In this document: in pieces, positions 35,689-43,016 of the stretch | Layout of the letters: every line of letters begins with the position of its first letter | Numbering within the stretch: the first letter of the stretch is position 1 | The notes under the pieces: generated by a model | The model's database searches: none | What the model saw: only the letters and a program-made list of their open reading frames with translations | What the model was told of the DNA's origin: nothing | Made by a program: the position numbers and the translations under genes | Assembly (NCBI GenBank): GCA_017452265.1 | Contig: JAFTMS010000030.1 | Location: 1 to 56,842, forward strand | Length of the DNA: 56,842 nt | Source of the DNA: Bacteroidales bacterium | GTDB lineage: Bacteria; Bacteroidota; Bacteroidia; Bacteroidales; UBA932 | Reading direction: 5' to 3'

Positions 35689-36327
35689 ATGAAGAAGCTG
35701 ACAGTATTATTCGATTTTGACGGCGTCATCTGCGACACAGAGACACAATATACGAAGTTCTGGAGCGGCAACGGAGTGAAATATCTCGGCATCGAGGATT
35801 TCGGCCACCTGATTAAGGGCCAGACGCTGCGGCAGATCTTCGACAGATATTTCAACGGGATGGAAGAGGCCCAGGCAGAGCTTGTACCGGCTCTTGACGA
35901 ATTCGAAAGGAACATGTCCTACGGATACGTGCCAGGGGCATATGAATTTCTGACCGCGCTCAAGAACGCCGGAGTACCTTCGGCCATCGTCACCAGCTCC
36001 GACCATCAGAAGATGTCACACGTCTACAGGGCACATCCTGCACTCACGGAACTGGTGGATGCGGTTCTTGTCAGCGAGGACTTCACCGCATCAAAACCCG
36101 ACCCGGACTGCTTCCTCAAAGGAATGGAGAGACTGGGCGGACGTCCTGAGGATACCGTCGTGTTCGAGGATTCGTTCCACGGACTGGCGGCAGGGCGCGC
36201 ATCAGGGGCACATGTGGTCGGACTGGCGACCACCAATACGCGTGAGGCGATCACACCATTGTGCGATATGGTCATCGACGACTTCCGGAACATGAATCTG
36301 GCGGTGCTGCTGAAACTTATTGGCTGA
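35689..36327 (+). CDS. HAD superfamily hydrolase, phosphatase/beta-phosphoglucomutase type
   Basis: A 212-residue cytoplasmic enzyme. HAD motif I is FDFDGVICDTE with nucleophile Asp9 and Asp11. Motif II is IVTSSDH. Motif III/IV occurs as KPDPDCFLKGMERLGG and VFEDSFHGLAAGRASG. The cap domain (residues 20-85) is C1 type. Sugar-phosphate phosphatase or mutase are both possible; residues do not settle it. It lies 21 bases after the protease gene. Confidence 0.85.
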   Translation: MKKLTVLFDFDGVICDTETQYTKFWSGNGVKYLGIEDFGHLIKGQTLRQIFDRYFNGMEEAQAELVPALDEFERNMSYGYVPGAYEFLTALKNAGVPSAIVTSSDHQKMSHVYRAHPALTELVDAVLVSEDFTASKPDPDCFLKGMERLGGRPEDTVVFEDSFHGLAAGRASGAHVVGLATTNTREAITPLCDMVIDDFRNMNLAVLLKLIG

Positions 36328-36366
36328 CGAATGCCGGCACAGGTGTAGGAATACCGAAAAAATTGT

Positions 36367-36374
36367 TACCTTTG
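36367..36374 (+). promoter_or_regulatory. -7 box for the 91-residue gene
   Basis: TACCTTTG fits TAnnTTTG and lies 46 bases before the ATG at 36421. No convincing -33 is present. Confidence 0.5.
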
Positions 36375-36420
36375 CGCTTGACTTTCGACAGAAACGTTTA
36401 AACACTTAATTTATACGACT

Positions 36421-36696
36421 ATGAACCTTAGAGTTTTCAAAAAAGACATCGAGTACTTCGTTGGTGAATTCATTGACGACTGCGCACTCTTCGTTGCGCT
36501 CAATCCGCACAAGGACGCTGACGAAATAGCACAGATAATCGACGAGGCGGTAGACCTCTACAACGACCTCAAGTGCAGAGCAAACCATCCTGAGGGCAAG
36601 AAGAAGGCATACTACAGCGCTCTCACAAAGGAAATGTTCGAGAAGCTCGACACCCTCTGCGAGAAGCTCAGCTCAGTAGTCTCAAAGCAGGACTAA
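36421..36696 (+). CDS. conserved-type hypothetical protein, 91 residues
   Basis: A small soluble, helical, acidic and lysine-rich protein: MNLRVFKKDIEYFVGEFIDD, then ADEIAQIIDEAVDLYNDLKC, then a Lys-rich C-terminus. No signal, helix-turn-helix or metal motif is seen, and I do not recognise a family. Compact composition, an own promoter and a strong downstream hairpin support it as a real gene. The orientation matches the S41-HAD pair. Confidence 0.75.
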   Translation: MNLRVFKKDIEYFVGEFIDDCALFVALNPHKDADEIAQIIDEAVDLYNDLKCRANHPEGKKKAYYSALTKEMFEKLDTLCEKLSSVVSKQD

Positions 36697-36706
36697 GCAG
36701 AAGGAC

Positions 36707-36752
36707 AGATATAGAGGAAGCCGGCCCGCATGGGTCGGCTTCCTCTATATCT
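36707..36752. terminator. long symmetric hairpin after the 91-residue gene
   Basis: AGATATAGAGGAAGCCG (36707-36723) pairs perfectly over 17 bp with 36736-36752, and the loop adds GCCC/GGGT pairs. No T-run follows on either side, so it is an atypical terminator or a transcript-end stabiliser. It lies 38 bp before hairpin site C. Confidence 0.6.
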
Positions 36753-36789
36753 GACGGTGAGCGCTTCCCACTCTTCGCTCGGAATGTCA

Positions 36790-36876
36790 AGGTGCTCCGG
36801 GAAATCCTGCGATTTTCCGGAGCAGTCCTTAAAAATGGTGGGGTGCTCCGGAAAATGAGGCATTTTTCCGGATGAG
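36790..36876. repeat. REPIN-like hairpin repeat, site C (doublet; 87-bp inverted-repeat arm)
   Basis: Hairpins start at 36796 (TCCGGGAAA, loop TCCTGCGA, TTTTCCGGA) and 36847 (TCCGGAAAA, loop TGAGGCAT, TTTTCCGGA), 51 bp apart. The entire 87 bp is the exact reverse complement of 32518-32604. It fills the gap between the convergent 91-residue and MATE genes. Confidence 0.95.
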
Positions 36877-36899
36877 GGTCGGGAATTGGCATCCTGTCA

Positions 36900-38315
36900 T
36901 CATGAGATGGTGCAGAGGACGGACTTCCGGTATTTTGCCGACAGGTAAATCGTGCGGGCGAGAAGATGGGCGAAGTAGGCGGCCATCAGGATGTGTATCG
37001 CGAGGATGCCGTAACGGGTGGCGGAAACCGTCTGATTGTCCGGCTCGGCCATCTGCGCAGCAGTGTCTGCCAAGATGTCCGGAACAAGATTCAGTCCTGC
37101 CATTCCAGCCGCCCAAACCGCCGCAAAGGCAGCCACGGCCCACAGCATGGCGTTACGTATGGCTTTGGATGCCGTAGCACCTATATATATACCGTCCCAT
37201 GTGAATGCCGCACAGCCCACAATCGGCATGAGCAGCAGCCACGGAAGGTATTCCTTCGACATCTCCACGACAGAGGCATCGGATGTCATCATCCTCAGCA
37301 GCGGGACTCCGGCCCAGTGGTATATCCCCATGAATACCACGGCTATGCCCATGCTCCAGATGAATGTCCACGTCACTGTCTGACGCAGCATCTTCCCGTT
37401 TCCGGCACCTATGTAACGCCCCGTCAGAGCCTCTCCGGCATAAGCGAAACCGTCCGTGAAATATGAGAACAGAAGGAGTATCTTCATCATTATCGAGCTT
37501 ACGGCAAGCAGAAGGTCGCCATAGCGCGCCGATATGGTCGTGAATCCTATGTATATGGCGATGAAGCAGAGCGAGCGGACGAAAAGGTCTGTGTTCATGG
37601 AGAAGAACTTCCTCGTCTGAGCCCCCTTGAACAGGCCCTTGAAATCCTCCTTTTCCAGCTCTCCGAACGTGTTCTTCCTGTATTTCACCCACAGCAGGAC
37701 AACAGCCGCAAGCAGTCCCGACCATTGGGCGATGACTGTGCCGGCCGCGATTCCGTCGAATCCCATTGACGTGTGCAGGGCCAGAAGAATGCTCATCAGC
37801 ACGTTCATGCCGTTGACCGTGAAGTCCGTGACCATAGGGCTGACGCTGTCCTGCATGCCTATGAACCAGCCTTTGAAGGCCATCAGGCCGAGGGTTGCCG
37901 GCGCCGCCCATATCCTTATGAAGAAATACCTCGAAGCGAGTTCCTGCACCTGCGGAGTGCAGTCCACGACCAGAAACGCAGCCTTCACGAAAATCCATTG
38001 TATGACAATCAGGAGCAGGGCGCAGGCGAGCGCGATTCCGAACGAACGGGCGAATATGCGTGCGCATTCCCTGCGGTCCTCCCTGCCGTATGCCTGAGCG
38101 GCGAGCCCTCCCGTACCTATGCGCAGGAAGCCGAAGTTCCAGTACAGCAGGTCGAAGAGCATAGAGCCTATGGCGATTCCGCCTATCATCGTGGCGGCTT
38201 CGGCCCCGAGATGGCCTGCCACAGCGATATCGACCATACCTACAAGAGGCACGGTGATGTTGGCCAGGATACTCGGCACCGCCAGCTTCAGTATGTCCTT
38301 GTTGATATCCTTCAT
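36900..38315 (-). CDS. MATE family cation-coupled efflux transporter (DinF-like)
   Basis: A 471-residue inner-membrane exporter with about twelve helices in two repeats. The start at 38315 (MKDINKDILKLAVPSIL) matches the family N-terminus, and residues added by the frame to 38360 are not typical. Diagnostic stretches are LVGMVDIAVAGHLGAEAA, the paired GIGTGGLAAQAYG-like segment (RIGTGGLAAQAYGRED) and SYFTDGFAYAGEALTG. The DinF subgroup is suggested by the last. Drug or metabolite substrates are unknown. The -7 box TATTTTTG (38333-38326) is 11 bases from the start codon. Confidence 0.9.
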   Translation of the reverse strand: MKDINKDILKLAVPSILANITVPLVGMVDIAVAGHLGAEAATMIGGIAIGSMLFDLLYWNFGFLRIGTGGLAAQAYGREDRRECARIFARSFGIALACALLLIVIQWIFVKAAFLVVDCTPQVQELASRYFFIRIWAAPATLGLMAFKGWFIGMQDSVSPMVTDFTVNGMNVLMSILLALHTSMGFDGIAAGTVIAQWSGLLAAVVLLWVKYRKNTFGELEKEDFKGLFKGAQTRKFFSMNTDLFVRSLCFIAIYIGFTTISARYGDLLLAVSSIMMKILLLFSYFTDGFAYAGEALTGRYIGAGNGKMLRQTVTWTFIWSMGIAVVFMGIYHWAGVPLLRMMTSDASVVEMSKEYLPWLLLMPIVGCAAFTWDGIYIGATASKAIRNAMLWAVAAFAAVWAAGMAGLNLVPDILADTAAQMAEPDNQTVSATRYGILAIHILMAAYFAHLLARTIYLSAKYRKSVLCTIS

Positions 38316-38325
38316 AATCGAGGCA

Positions 38326-38333
38326 CAAAAATA
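38326..38333 (-). promoter_or_regulatory. -7 box for the MATE exporter
   Basis: TATTTTTG reads leftward, 10 bases before the ATG at 38315, which would give an almost leaderless transcript. No -33 was identified. Confidence 0.4.
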
Positions 38334-38351
38334 AGCATTTATAAAATAGGT

Positions 38352-38420
38352 AACGAGCAAAATGTCTGGAAATGCTTGTTTTTGTTCTTGGTCCTCCGAT
38401 TATAAAAAAGAGCAAAACGT
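38352..38420. repeat. hairpin repeat upstream of the RAYT gene
   Basis: AACGAGCA (38352-38359) and TGCTTGTT (38373-38380) form an 8-base stem with one G-T pair around a 13-base loop. A degenerate second copy, AGAGCAAAAC, begins near 38409. The stem matches the CACGAGCA/TGCTCGTG hairpins downstream of the RAYT (39362-39443). Confidence 0.6.
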
Positions 38421-38501
38421 ATAAAAAAGAAAAATCTGATGAATCTTTTTCATATTCTGGTGACATATCGGGGAAAGCATCATAACTTCATCGAAAAAAA
38501 G

Positions 38502-39359
38502 ATGAAAAGTTATTATCATGTGAGCAGTCACGGATTGGAAAGGAAGGACATCTTCAGGACAAGAGAAGATTTCATTGCGGGAATGAATGATATTGCGATC
38601 TGCGCATTGGGCTTTGATGTGCGCATTCTGTGCTTTTGTCTGATGAGCAACCATTTTCATTTTGTACTTTATGGAACGTACCAGGAATGCAGTGGTTTCT
38701 CAGAAGAATATAAGAGAAGATGTGCAGTATGTATGAGAAGAGGTCACGGTGAAGTGCAAGGCATGAAAGCCGTTGATCTAAACATAAGCGAGATTACCGG
38801 ACAAGACTATCTGGAGAATGTCATAGCTTATGTCATGAGGAATCCTCTCGCTGCAGGAATCTGTGTGATGCCGTACAATTACCCATGGTCATCTGCTGCA
38901 GTCTATTTTGGCGGAAGCAACTGCGATGGAGGGTCCAGATTGAATGACATGAGTGACAGGAAGCGTTTCCGTATCCTCAAGTCGCGTTTTGAAGTACCTG
39001 ACAACTATGTCGTAGATGACAATGGAATGGTACTGCCCTCATGCTATGTGGATTCGGTCTTGGTCGAAAAGATTTTCCGTCACCCGTCCAGGCTGCTGAT
39101 GCTGCTGGCGAGAAAGATAGAGAATGATGTGGAACTACACCTCGGAATAGCAGACCAGGTCAGCATGACAGATCAGGACATTCTCACACAGCTGCCAGTC
39201 CTTATAAGAAAGGAATTCAGAAAAGATACCATAGAACAATTATCTATGGAGCAGCGCATAAAGTTATGTCTTCTGCTAAAGAAGAATTATAGGTCTGGTG
39301 TCAAGCAGATTGCCAGAATTACCCGTCTGGATCCGGGAATGGTAGCAAAAGTCGTATAG
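38502..39359 (+). CDS. REP-associated tyrosine transposase (RAYT, Y1 transposase)
   Basis: An HUH single-strand endonuclease of the IS200-like Y1 family, the type that mobilises REP hairpins. The HUH motif is SNHFHFVL, preceded by LCFCLM as in RAYTs. The YVMRNPLAAG block and YPWSSAAVY downstream are diagnostic, the first probably supplying the catalytic tyrosine. Start 38502 (MKSYYHVSSHGL) aligns best with the family; 38439 is an open alternative. It has 285 residues with a C-terminal helical extension (GVKQIARITRLDPGMV) that could bind DNA. Base composition is AT-rich relative to neighbours. It is flanked on both sides by related hairpins, with no second transposition gene. Confidence 0.88.
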   Translation: MKSYYHVSSHGLERKDIFRTREDFIAGMNDIAICALGFDVRILCFCLMSNHFHFVLYGTYQECSGFSEEYKRRCAVCMRRGHGEVQGMKAVDLNISEITGQDYLENVIAYVMRNPLAAGICVMPYNYPWSSAAVYFGGSNCDGGSRLNDMSDRKRFRILKSRFEVPDNYVVDDNGMVLPSCYVDSVLVEKIFRHPSRLLMLLARKIENDVELHLGIADQVSMTDQDILTQLPVLIRKEFRKDTIEQLSMEQRIKLCLLLKKNYRSGVKQIARITRLDPGMVAKVV

Positions 39360-39361
39360 GT

Positions 39362-39443
39362 CACGAGCAAAATAGCCTAAAAATGCTCGTGCCCCCCAGG
39401 AAATTGAGAGGGTCACGAGCATTTTCGCTTTTTTTTGCTCTTG
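39362..39443. repeat. hairpin repeat pair downstream of the RAYT gene
   Basis: CACGAGCA (39362-39369) pairs perfectly with TGCTCGTG (39384-39391). A second CACGAGCA (39414-39421), 52 bp later, pairs with TGCTCTTG (39436-39443) with one mismatch. The inner TGCTCGTG and second CACGAGCA can also pair, giving a larger alternative fold. The second ends in a T-rich run and may serve as terminator. The geometry parallels the 51-bp TCCGGA family. Confidence 0.75.
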
Positions 39444-39448
39444 ATGTC

Positions 39449-40108
39449 CTACTCTGACGGACTTGTAAAAGTTGTGTATTGAAAACTTGTGGTAACAGTT
39501 CCGTCTTTTTTTAGTCCATAGGCGAAAATCATATATTCTACACCCGGTTTTATGATTACTTGCGGACATTCCCTGACTCCGCTTGTCACGATAATCATCT
39601 CCCACCATTTCTTCATCTCTTCGATACGCTGTATGGATACGAATCTTCGAATGCCGTCACTCATATCTGCATATAGGTCGAAAAGTGATTTTTCTATCAT
39701 GCTGCAATCATATGTCGCATCGAGATCAGCAGGTGTGATCCTATACCCGACATATTCCGATGTAAGATACTCAACATCCATATCAAATTTGAAACCTTTG
39801 ATCTTATCTTCATCAATGGTGAAATTATAAGAACTCCATTCGGAATCATAAAACAAAGTCGTATCCGCTGATATGGCTTTTACCTGCAGGCAGTAATCAC
39901 CTTCTGCAAGGTCTTCAAATCTCAAAGAAGTCTCTGTCGTACTTGGCAGACTTTCACCATTGAGTAGAATGTCATACTTCAGTGCATCATTGACATGATC
40001 CCAATGCACATCCTTGCGGTTATACTTTGCAAGAATGTCAGTTGCATCATGAATTCCGGGAGCATTTAACGGAACAACAGCATATTCTTCCTCCTCTTTT
40101 TCCTCCAT
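39449..40108 (-). CDS. putative lipoprotein body, fibronectin-III-like; signal peptide lies in another frame
   Basis: A 219-residue open frame starting MEEKEEEEYAVVPLN. Residues about 25-98 read like a fibronectin type III-type beta domain (VHWDHVNDALKYDILLNGE, AEGDYCLQVKAIS). The remainder is a second beta domain ending in a YMIFAYGLKKDG strand. No signal sequence is present in frame, and an in-frame stop directly precedes the ATG. A good lipoprotein signal exists 30 codons upstream, offset by one frame (40066-40200). Either an indel has broken the gene, a frameshift joins them, or the body is made without export. AT-rich. Confidence 0.6.
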   Translation of the reverse strand: MEEKEEEEYAVVPLNAPGIHDATDILAKYNRKDVHWDHVNDALKYDILLNGESLPSTTETSLRFEDLAEGDYCLQVKAISADTTLFYDSEWSSYNFTIDEDKIKGFKFDMDVEYLTSEYVGYRITPADLDATYDCSMIEKSLFDLYADMSDGIRRFVSIQRIEEMKKWWEMIIVTSGVRECPQVIIKPGVEYMIFAYGLKKDGTVTTSFQYTTFTSPSE

Positions 40109-40200
40109 TTATCAGTGCTGTCAGTCATTTCACAGCAGACGGCAAGCAGAAGTGTAGCTAAAATGCCCCCAAAAACGGCTAATATCTTTTTTATATCCAC
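40066..40200 (-). pseudogene. lipoprotein signal-peptide frame out of register with 39449-40108
   Basis: From a GTG at 40200, 5 bases after the upstream gene's stop, the frame encodes VDIKKILAVFGGILATLLLA followed by VCCEMTDSTDKW. It stops at 40066 after 44 codons. The hydrophobic stretch and cysteines look like a lipoprotein signal. The sequence AAA AAG (40101-40096), preceded by G, is a -1 slippery site. Slipping there enters the downstream frame at GAG GAG GAA. Homopolymers of six A and five T plus five G in the signal are alternative indel sites. Confidence 0.5.
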
Positions 40201-40205
40201 CTTGA

Positions 40206-40604
40206 TCACTGTTTAATGTATGGGGAACCGCTGCCATCAGGATACAGCTTATTACCTTCGATAGTAAGAATCATTCCTTTCATCGGAATATACACCTTGT
40301 TTCCATCAAGATAGTAAGTTGCCCTCTCTTCGCATCCTTCCTGAAAATACCAATTGCCGTATCCTAAAGATTCAGAAAAACCATCCCAGTGTCTGTAGTC
40401 ATGAAGACGGTCATAGTATTTAACAGTATTGCTATTGACGAAATCCAGGCCCCAAGCTCTTTTGCCTCCATCCAATCCGCCATATTCATCAACACGCAGA
40501 TATAGTCCTTTAAGTGCTCCGGCGTCCTTGCTGCATCCTGTAAATGAGATTCCCATCACAACAATAGCGAAAGCAATAAATACATAGTTCAATACTCTTT
40601 TCAT
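40206..40604 (-). CDS. small lipoprotein of unknown function
   Basis: A 132-residue lipoprotein. The signal MKRVLNYVFIAFAIVVMGISFTGC gives lipobox Cys24. The body is rich in aromatic and Gly residues (YLRVDEYGGLDGGKRAW, FSESLGYGNWYFQEGCE) with a final EGNKLYPDG. I recognise no family. Codon use is AT-rich, like its neighbours in this island. It stops 5 bases before the GTG of the frameshifted lipoprotein, suggesting one transcript. Confidence 0.7.
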   Translation of the reverse strand: MKRVLNYVFIAFAIVVMGISFTGCSKDAGALKGLYLRVDEYGGLDGGKRAWGLDFVNSNTVKYYDRLHDYRHWDGFSESLGYGNWYFQEGCEERATYYLDGNKVYIPMKGMILTIEGNKLYPDGSGSPYIKQ

Positions 40605-40689
40605 CTTGTTATAGTTTATTTGTACGTTTTTAAATTCAATCTTATTTTCAAACTGAATTCATTTTATTTTTTTAGTGATTTGAGTCCTG

Positions 40690-40930
40690 ATGTTGGGGAA
40701 GGTGACAAATAAAAAAGCATGGGACTCATTGCATATATCGGATTCTGCGGTCTTGGACTACCTCACACCCGGATAATAGAATAAAGCCCATGCAAGAAGC
40801 ATAGGCGTTGAACTTTATTCCATTGGGTGTGATTGTGAAAGTGTCCAAGTTTCAGAATCCCCGAAATATAGCTAACGCTTTAATATATATGTCAATCGTA
40901 GATTATTATATCATAGGCATTTGAATTTGT
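40690..40930 (-). ncRNA. candidate structured RNA or long attenuating leader
   Basis: The region folds into an extended hairpin (40740-40860). Five paired blocks alternate with small internal loops: GGATTCTG/CAGAATCC, CTTGGAC/GTCCAAG, TCACACCC/GGGTGTGA, GAATAAAG/CTTTATTC, and an apical GCCCATGC/GCATAGGC with one mismatch. Read leftward it follows a good promoter (40967-40937), and a run of T residues follows near 40712. It could be a 6S-like or other small RNA, the leader of the 40604 lipoprotein, or a miniature inverted-repeat element. Strand and ends are inferred. Confidence 0.4.
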
Positions 40931-40936
40931 TGCTTA

Positions 40937-40967
40937 CAAAAGTATACAATTATTGTCAGAATTCAAA
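40937..40967 (-). promoter_or_regulatory. promoter upstream of the structured region
   Basis: Reading leftward: -33 TTTG (40967-40964), 19-base spacer and -7 TACTTTTG (40944-40937), a textbook Bacteroidota pair. Transcription would begin near 40930, 70 bases before the long hairpin and about 325 bases before the lipoprotein gene at 40604. Confidence 0.65.
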
Positions 40968-40978
40968 CATGTGATGGA

Positions 40979-41953
40979 TTATCTGTATTTCCCTTCTTCC
41001 TCCAGCATTCCAAGGTAAGAACTGTATCTGTCATAACTGATCTCACCCGCCTCAACAGCCTCCTTCACGGCGCAACCGGGCTCATGAGTGTGAGTGCATG
41101 GAGTGAAGCGGCAGCCTTCGGAGGCTTTGAGCATTTCCGGAAAATAGAGGGCGACTTCCTCCTTCTTCAGGTCCACGAGGCCGAAGCCGCGCAGACCGGG
41201 AGTGTCTACTATGAAGCCGAGCGACGAAAGGGCGTACATCTCATAGAAAGTCGTCGTATGCCTTCCCTGGAGATGCGCATCGGAGATCTCCCCCACCCTC
41301 GGGTCGAGCGATGGGTCAAGAGCCTTTATCAGCGAGGACTTGCCCACTCCCGATACGCCTGAAAATAGCGACAGACAGCCCCTGCAGGCCTCTCTGAGCT
41401 CGTCTATGCCTTCGCCGGTCAGGGCCGAAACCTCCATCACAGGATAGCCTGCGCCCTCGTATATCTCATGAAAGGCCTCAAGCATCTCCCTGTGCGATTC
41501 GCGGTAGAGGTCCACCTTGTTCAGGACGATCGTAGCCGGTATGTTGTAGACCTCACAGGTCACGAGGATACGGTCGAGGAACGGGAGCTTCACCTCAGGA
41601 AAGTCGATTGTGGCTATGATGAAAGCACGGTCGAGATTCGCGGCTATGACATGGGCCTGACGCGAGAGGTTCGTGGACTTGCGGATGATGTAGTTCCGCC
41701 GTGGCATCACCTCTGTGATCACGGCCGGATTCTCCGGTGTGATGCCTCCATCGCAGGCAGCGCTGCATCCTTCAGGCACCTCCGCCTCGAATTTCACGAC
41801 ATCGCCCACAGCCACGGGATTTGTGGCGGTACTTCCCTTCAGCCTTATCCTGCCGCGAAGCACGGCGGGAAACAGCTTCCACTCCGGAAGCTGTGAAAGC
41901 AGATAATGACTGCCTGTATGCTTTACAACCGTTGCCTGTCCTCTAATTACCAT
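40979..41953 (-). CDS. rsgA: ribosome small-subunit-dependent GTPase A
   Basis: A circularly permuted GTPase that checks late 30S maturation. The G motifs are permuted: NKVDLYRE (G4) comes before GVSGVGKSSL (G1), followed by GRHTTTF (G2-like) and DTPGLRGFGL (G3). An N-terminal OB-fold (RGQATVVKHTGSHYLL) and a C-terminal zinc knuckle (CRFTPCTHTHEPGC) complete the layout. The length of 324 residues is normal. It is divergent from the prenyl synthase and is the last host-like gene before the AT-rich island. Confidence 0.95.
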   Translation of the reverse strand: MVIRGQATVVKHTGSHYLLSQLPEWKLFPAVLRGRIRLKGSTATNPVAVGDVVKFEAEVPEGCSAACDGGITPENPAVITEVMPRRNYIIRKSTNLSRQAHVIAANLDRAFIIATIDFPEVKLPFLDRILVTCEVYNIPATIVLNKVDLYRESHREMLEAFHEIYEGAGYPVMEVSALTGEGIDELREACRGCLSLFSGVSGVGKSSLIKALDPSLDPRVGEISDAHLQGRHTTTFYEMYALSSLGFIVDTPGLRGFGLVDLKKEEVALYFPEMLKASEGCRFTPCTHTHEPGCAVKEAVEAGEISYDRYSSYLGMLEEEGKYR

Positions 41954-41975
41954 AAGTATGAATCATATCCGGATG

Positions 41976-42012
41976 CAAAGATAATGAAATTCGTTTTTAA
42001 TCGTTATCTTTG
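41976..42012. promoter_or_regulatory. divergent -7 boxes for rsgA (-) and the prenyl synthase (+)
   Basis: TATCTTTG reads leftward at 41983-41976, 22 bases before the rsgA ATG. TATCTTTG reads rightward at 42005-42012, about 20 bases before the ATG at 42033. The two boxes are identical. No -33 TTTG is clear. Confidence 0.6.
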
Positions 42013-42032
42013 TCGGATTAGTTGAAAACGAT

Positions 42033-43016
42033 ATGATACAGGAGACACATATTGAGGGAGCGCTCAAGGAGCTGTTCGCAAACCTGAAGTTCACGCAGGA
42101 GCCAGCAGGGCTTTACGACCCGCTTAGGTATATGATGGAAATCGGAGGAAAGAGGATAAGGCCACGGCTCTGTCTGACGGCATATTCGCTGTTCCGCGAC
42201 GGCTTCACTCAGGAGATTCTCTCTCCGGCCTCCGCCCTTGAGGTGTTCCACAGCTTCACGCTCATCCATGACGACATCATGGACAAGGCGGACGTGCGCC
42301 GCGGCGTGCCGACGGTATACCGCAAGTGGGACGAGAACACGGCCATCCTTTCGGGCGACGTCATGTCGATAGAAAGCTACAAGCTGGTTGCCAAAGCCCC
42401 GGCCGCCGTGCTTCCGCAGGTGCTGGAACTGTTTTCGCAGACTGCCGCTGAAGTATGCGAGGGACAGCAGTACGACATGGATTTCGAGGACATGGAGCAG
42501 GTGCCGATGGCGGATTACATGAAGATGATCGGTCTGAAGACGGCTGTGCTGATAGCATGTGCGGCGAAGATGGGAGCGATCATCGGAGGGGCTTCCGAAA
42601 AGGAATGCGACCTGCTGTACAGATTCGGATACGACCTCGGTCTTGCGTTCCAGATTGCGGACGACTGGCTGGACACCTACGGTGACGAGAAGGTCTTCGG
42701 AAAGGCAATTGGCGGAGACATAGTGAACAACAAGAAGAGCTGGCTGCTGACAAGGGCGCTGGAGAAGGCAGGAGACAGGCGCGAGGCATTGCTTCTGGCG
42801 ATGGACATGCCTGTGGGTACAGAAGATGGAAAGGCTGCTAAAGTGGCGGCTGTCAAGGAGATATATGATGCTCTCGGAATCGGAGAGGAAGCGCAGCAGG
42901 AAATCGTGAGGCTGCACGGACAGGCGCTCGATTCCGCAAAGGCTCTTAACCTCGGGCCGCAGAAGTACGAGCTCCTGCACAACTACGCGGCAAAGCTTTT
43001 AGGAAGAACGAAATGA
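42033..43016 (+). CDS. polyprenyl diphosphate synthase (trans-isoprenyl family)
   Basis: Condenses isopentenyl diphosphate onto allylic primers. The aspartate-rich motifs are DDIMD (80-84) in FTLIHDDIMDKADVRRG and DDWLD around 213-217; GGKRIRP (38-44) binds diphosphate. The residues before the first DDxxD are Leu, Ile and His, which give no reliable chain length, so farnesyl, geranylgeranyl or longer products are possible. The length of 327 residues fits all. It overlaps the U32 protease gene by 4 bases. Confidence 0.88.
   Translation: MIQETHIEGALKELFANLKFTQEPAGLYDPLRYMMEIGGKRIRPRLCLTAYSLFRDGFTQEILSPASALEVFHSFTLIHDDIMDKADVRRGVPTVYRKWDENTAILSGDVMSIESYKLVAKAPAAVLPQVLELFSQTAAEVCEGQQYDMDFEDMEQVPMADYMKMIGLKTAVLIACAAKMGAIIGGASEKECDLLYRFGYDLGLAFQIADDWLDTYGDEKVFGKAIGGDIVNNKKSWLLTRALEKAGDRREALLLAMDMPVGTEDGKAAKVAAVKEIYDALGIGEEAQQEIVRLHGQALDSAKALNLGPQKYELLHNYAAKLLGRTK

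Noticed and set aside
40719-40784. Tiny open frame MGLIAYIGFCGLGLP in the structured region
   Set aside because: About 21 codons, lies within the long hairpin; no start context and no reason to prefer coding over structure.
42018-42980. Minus-strand open frame (320 codons)
   Set aside because: Antisense to the prenyl synthase; no motifs and shadow composition.
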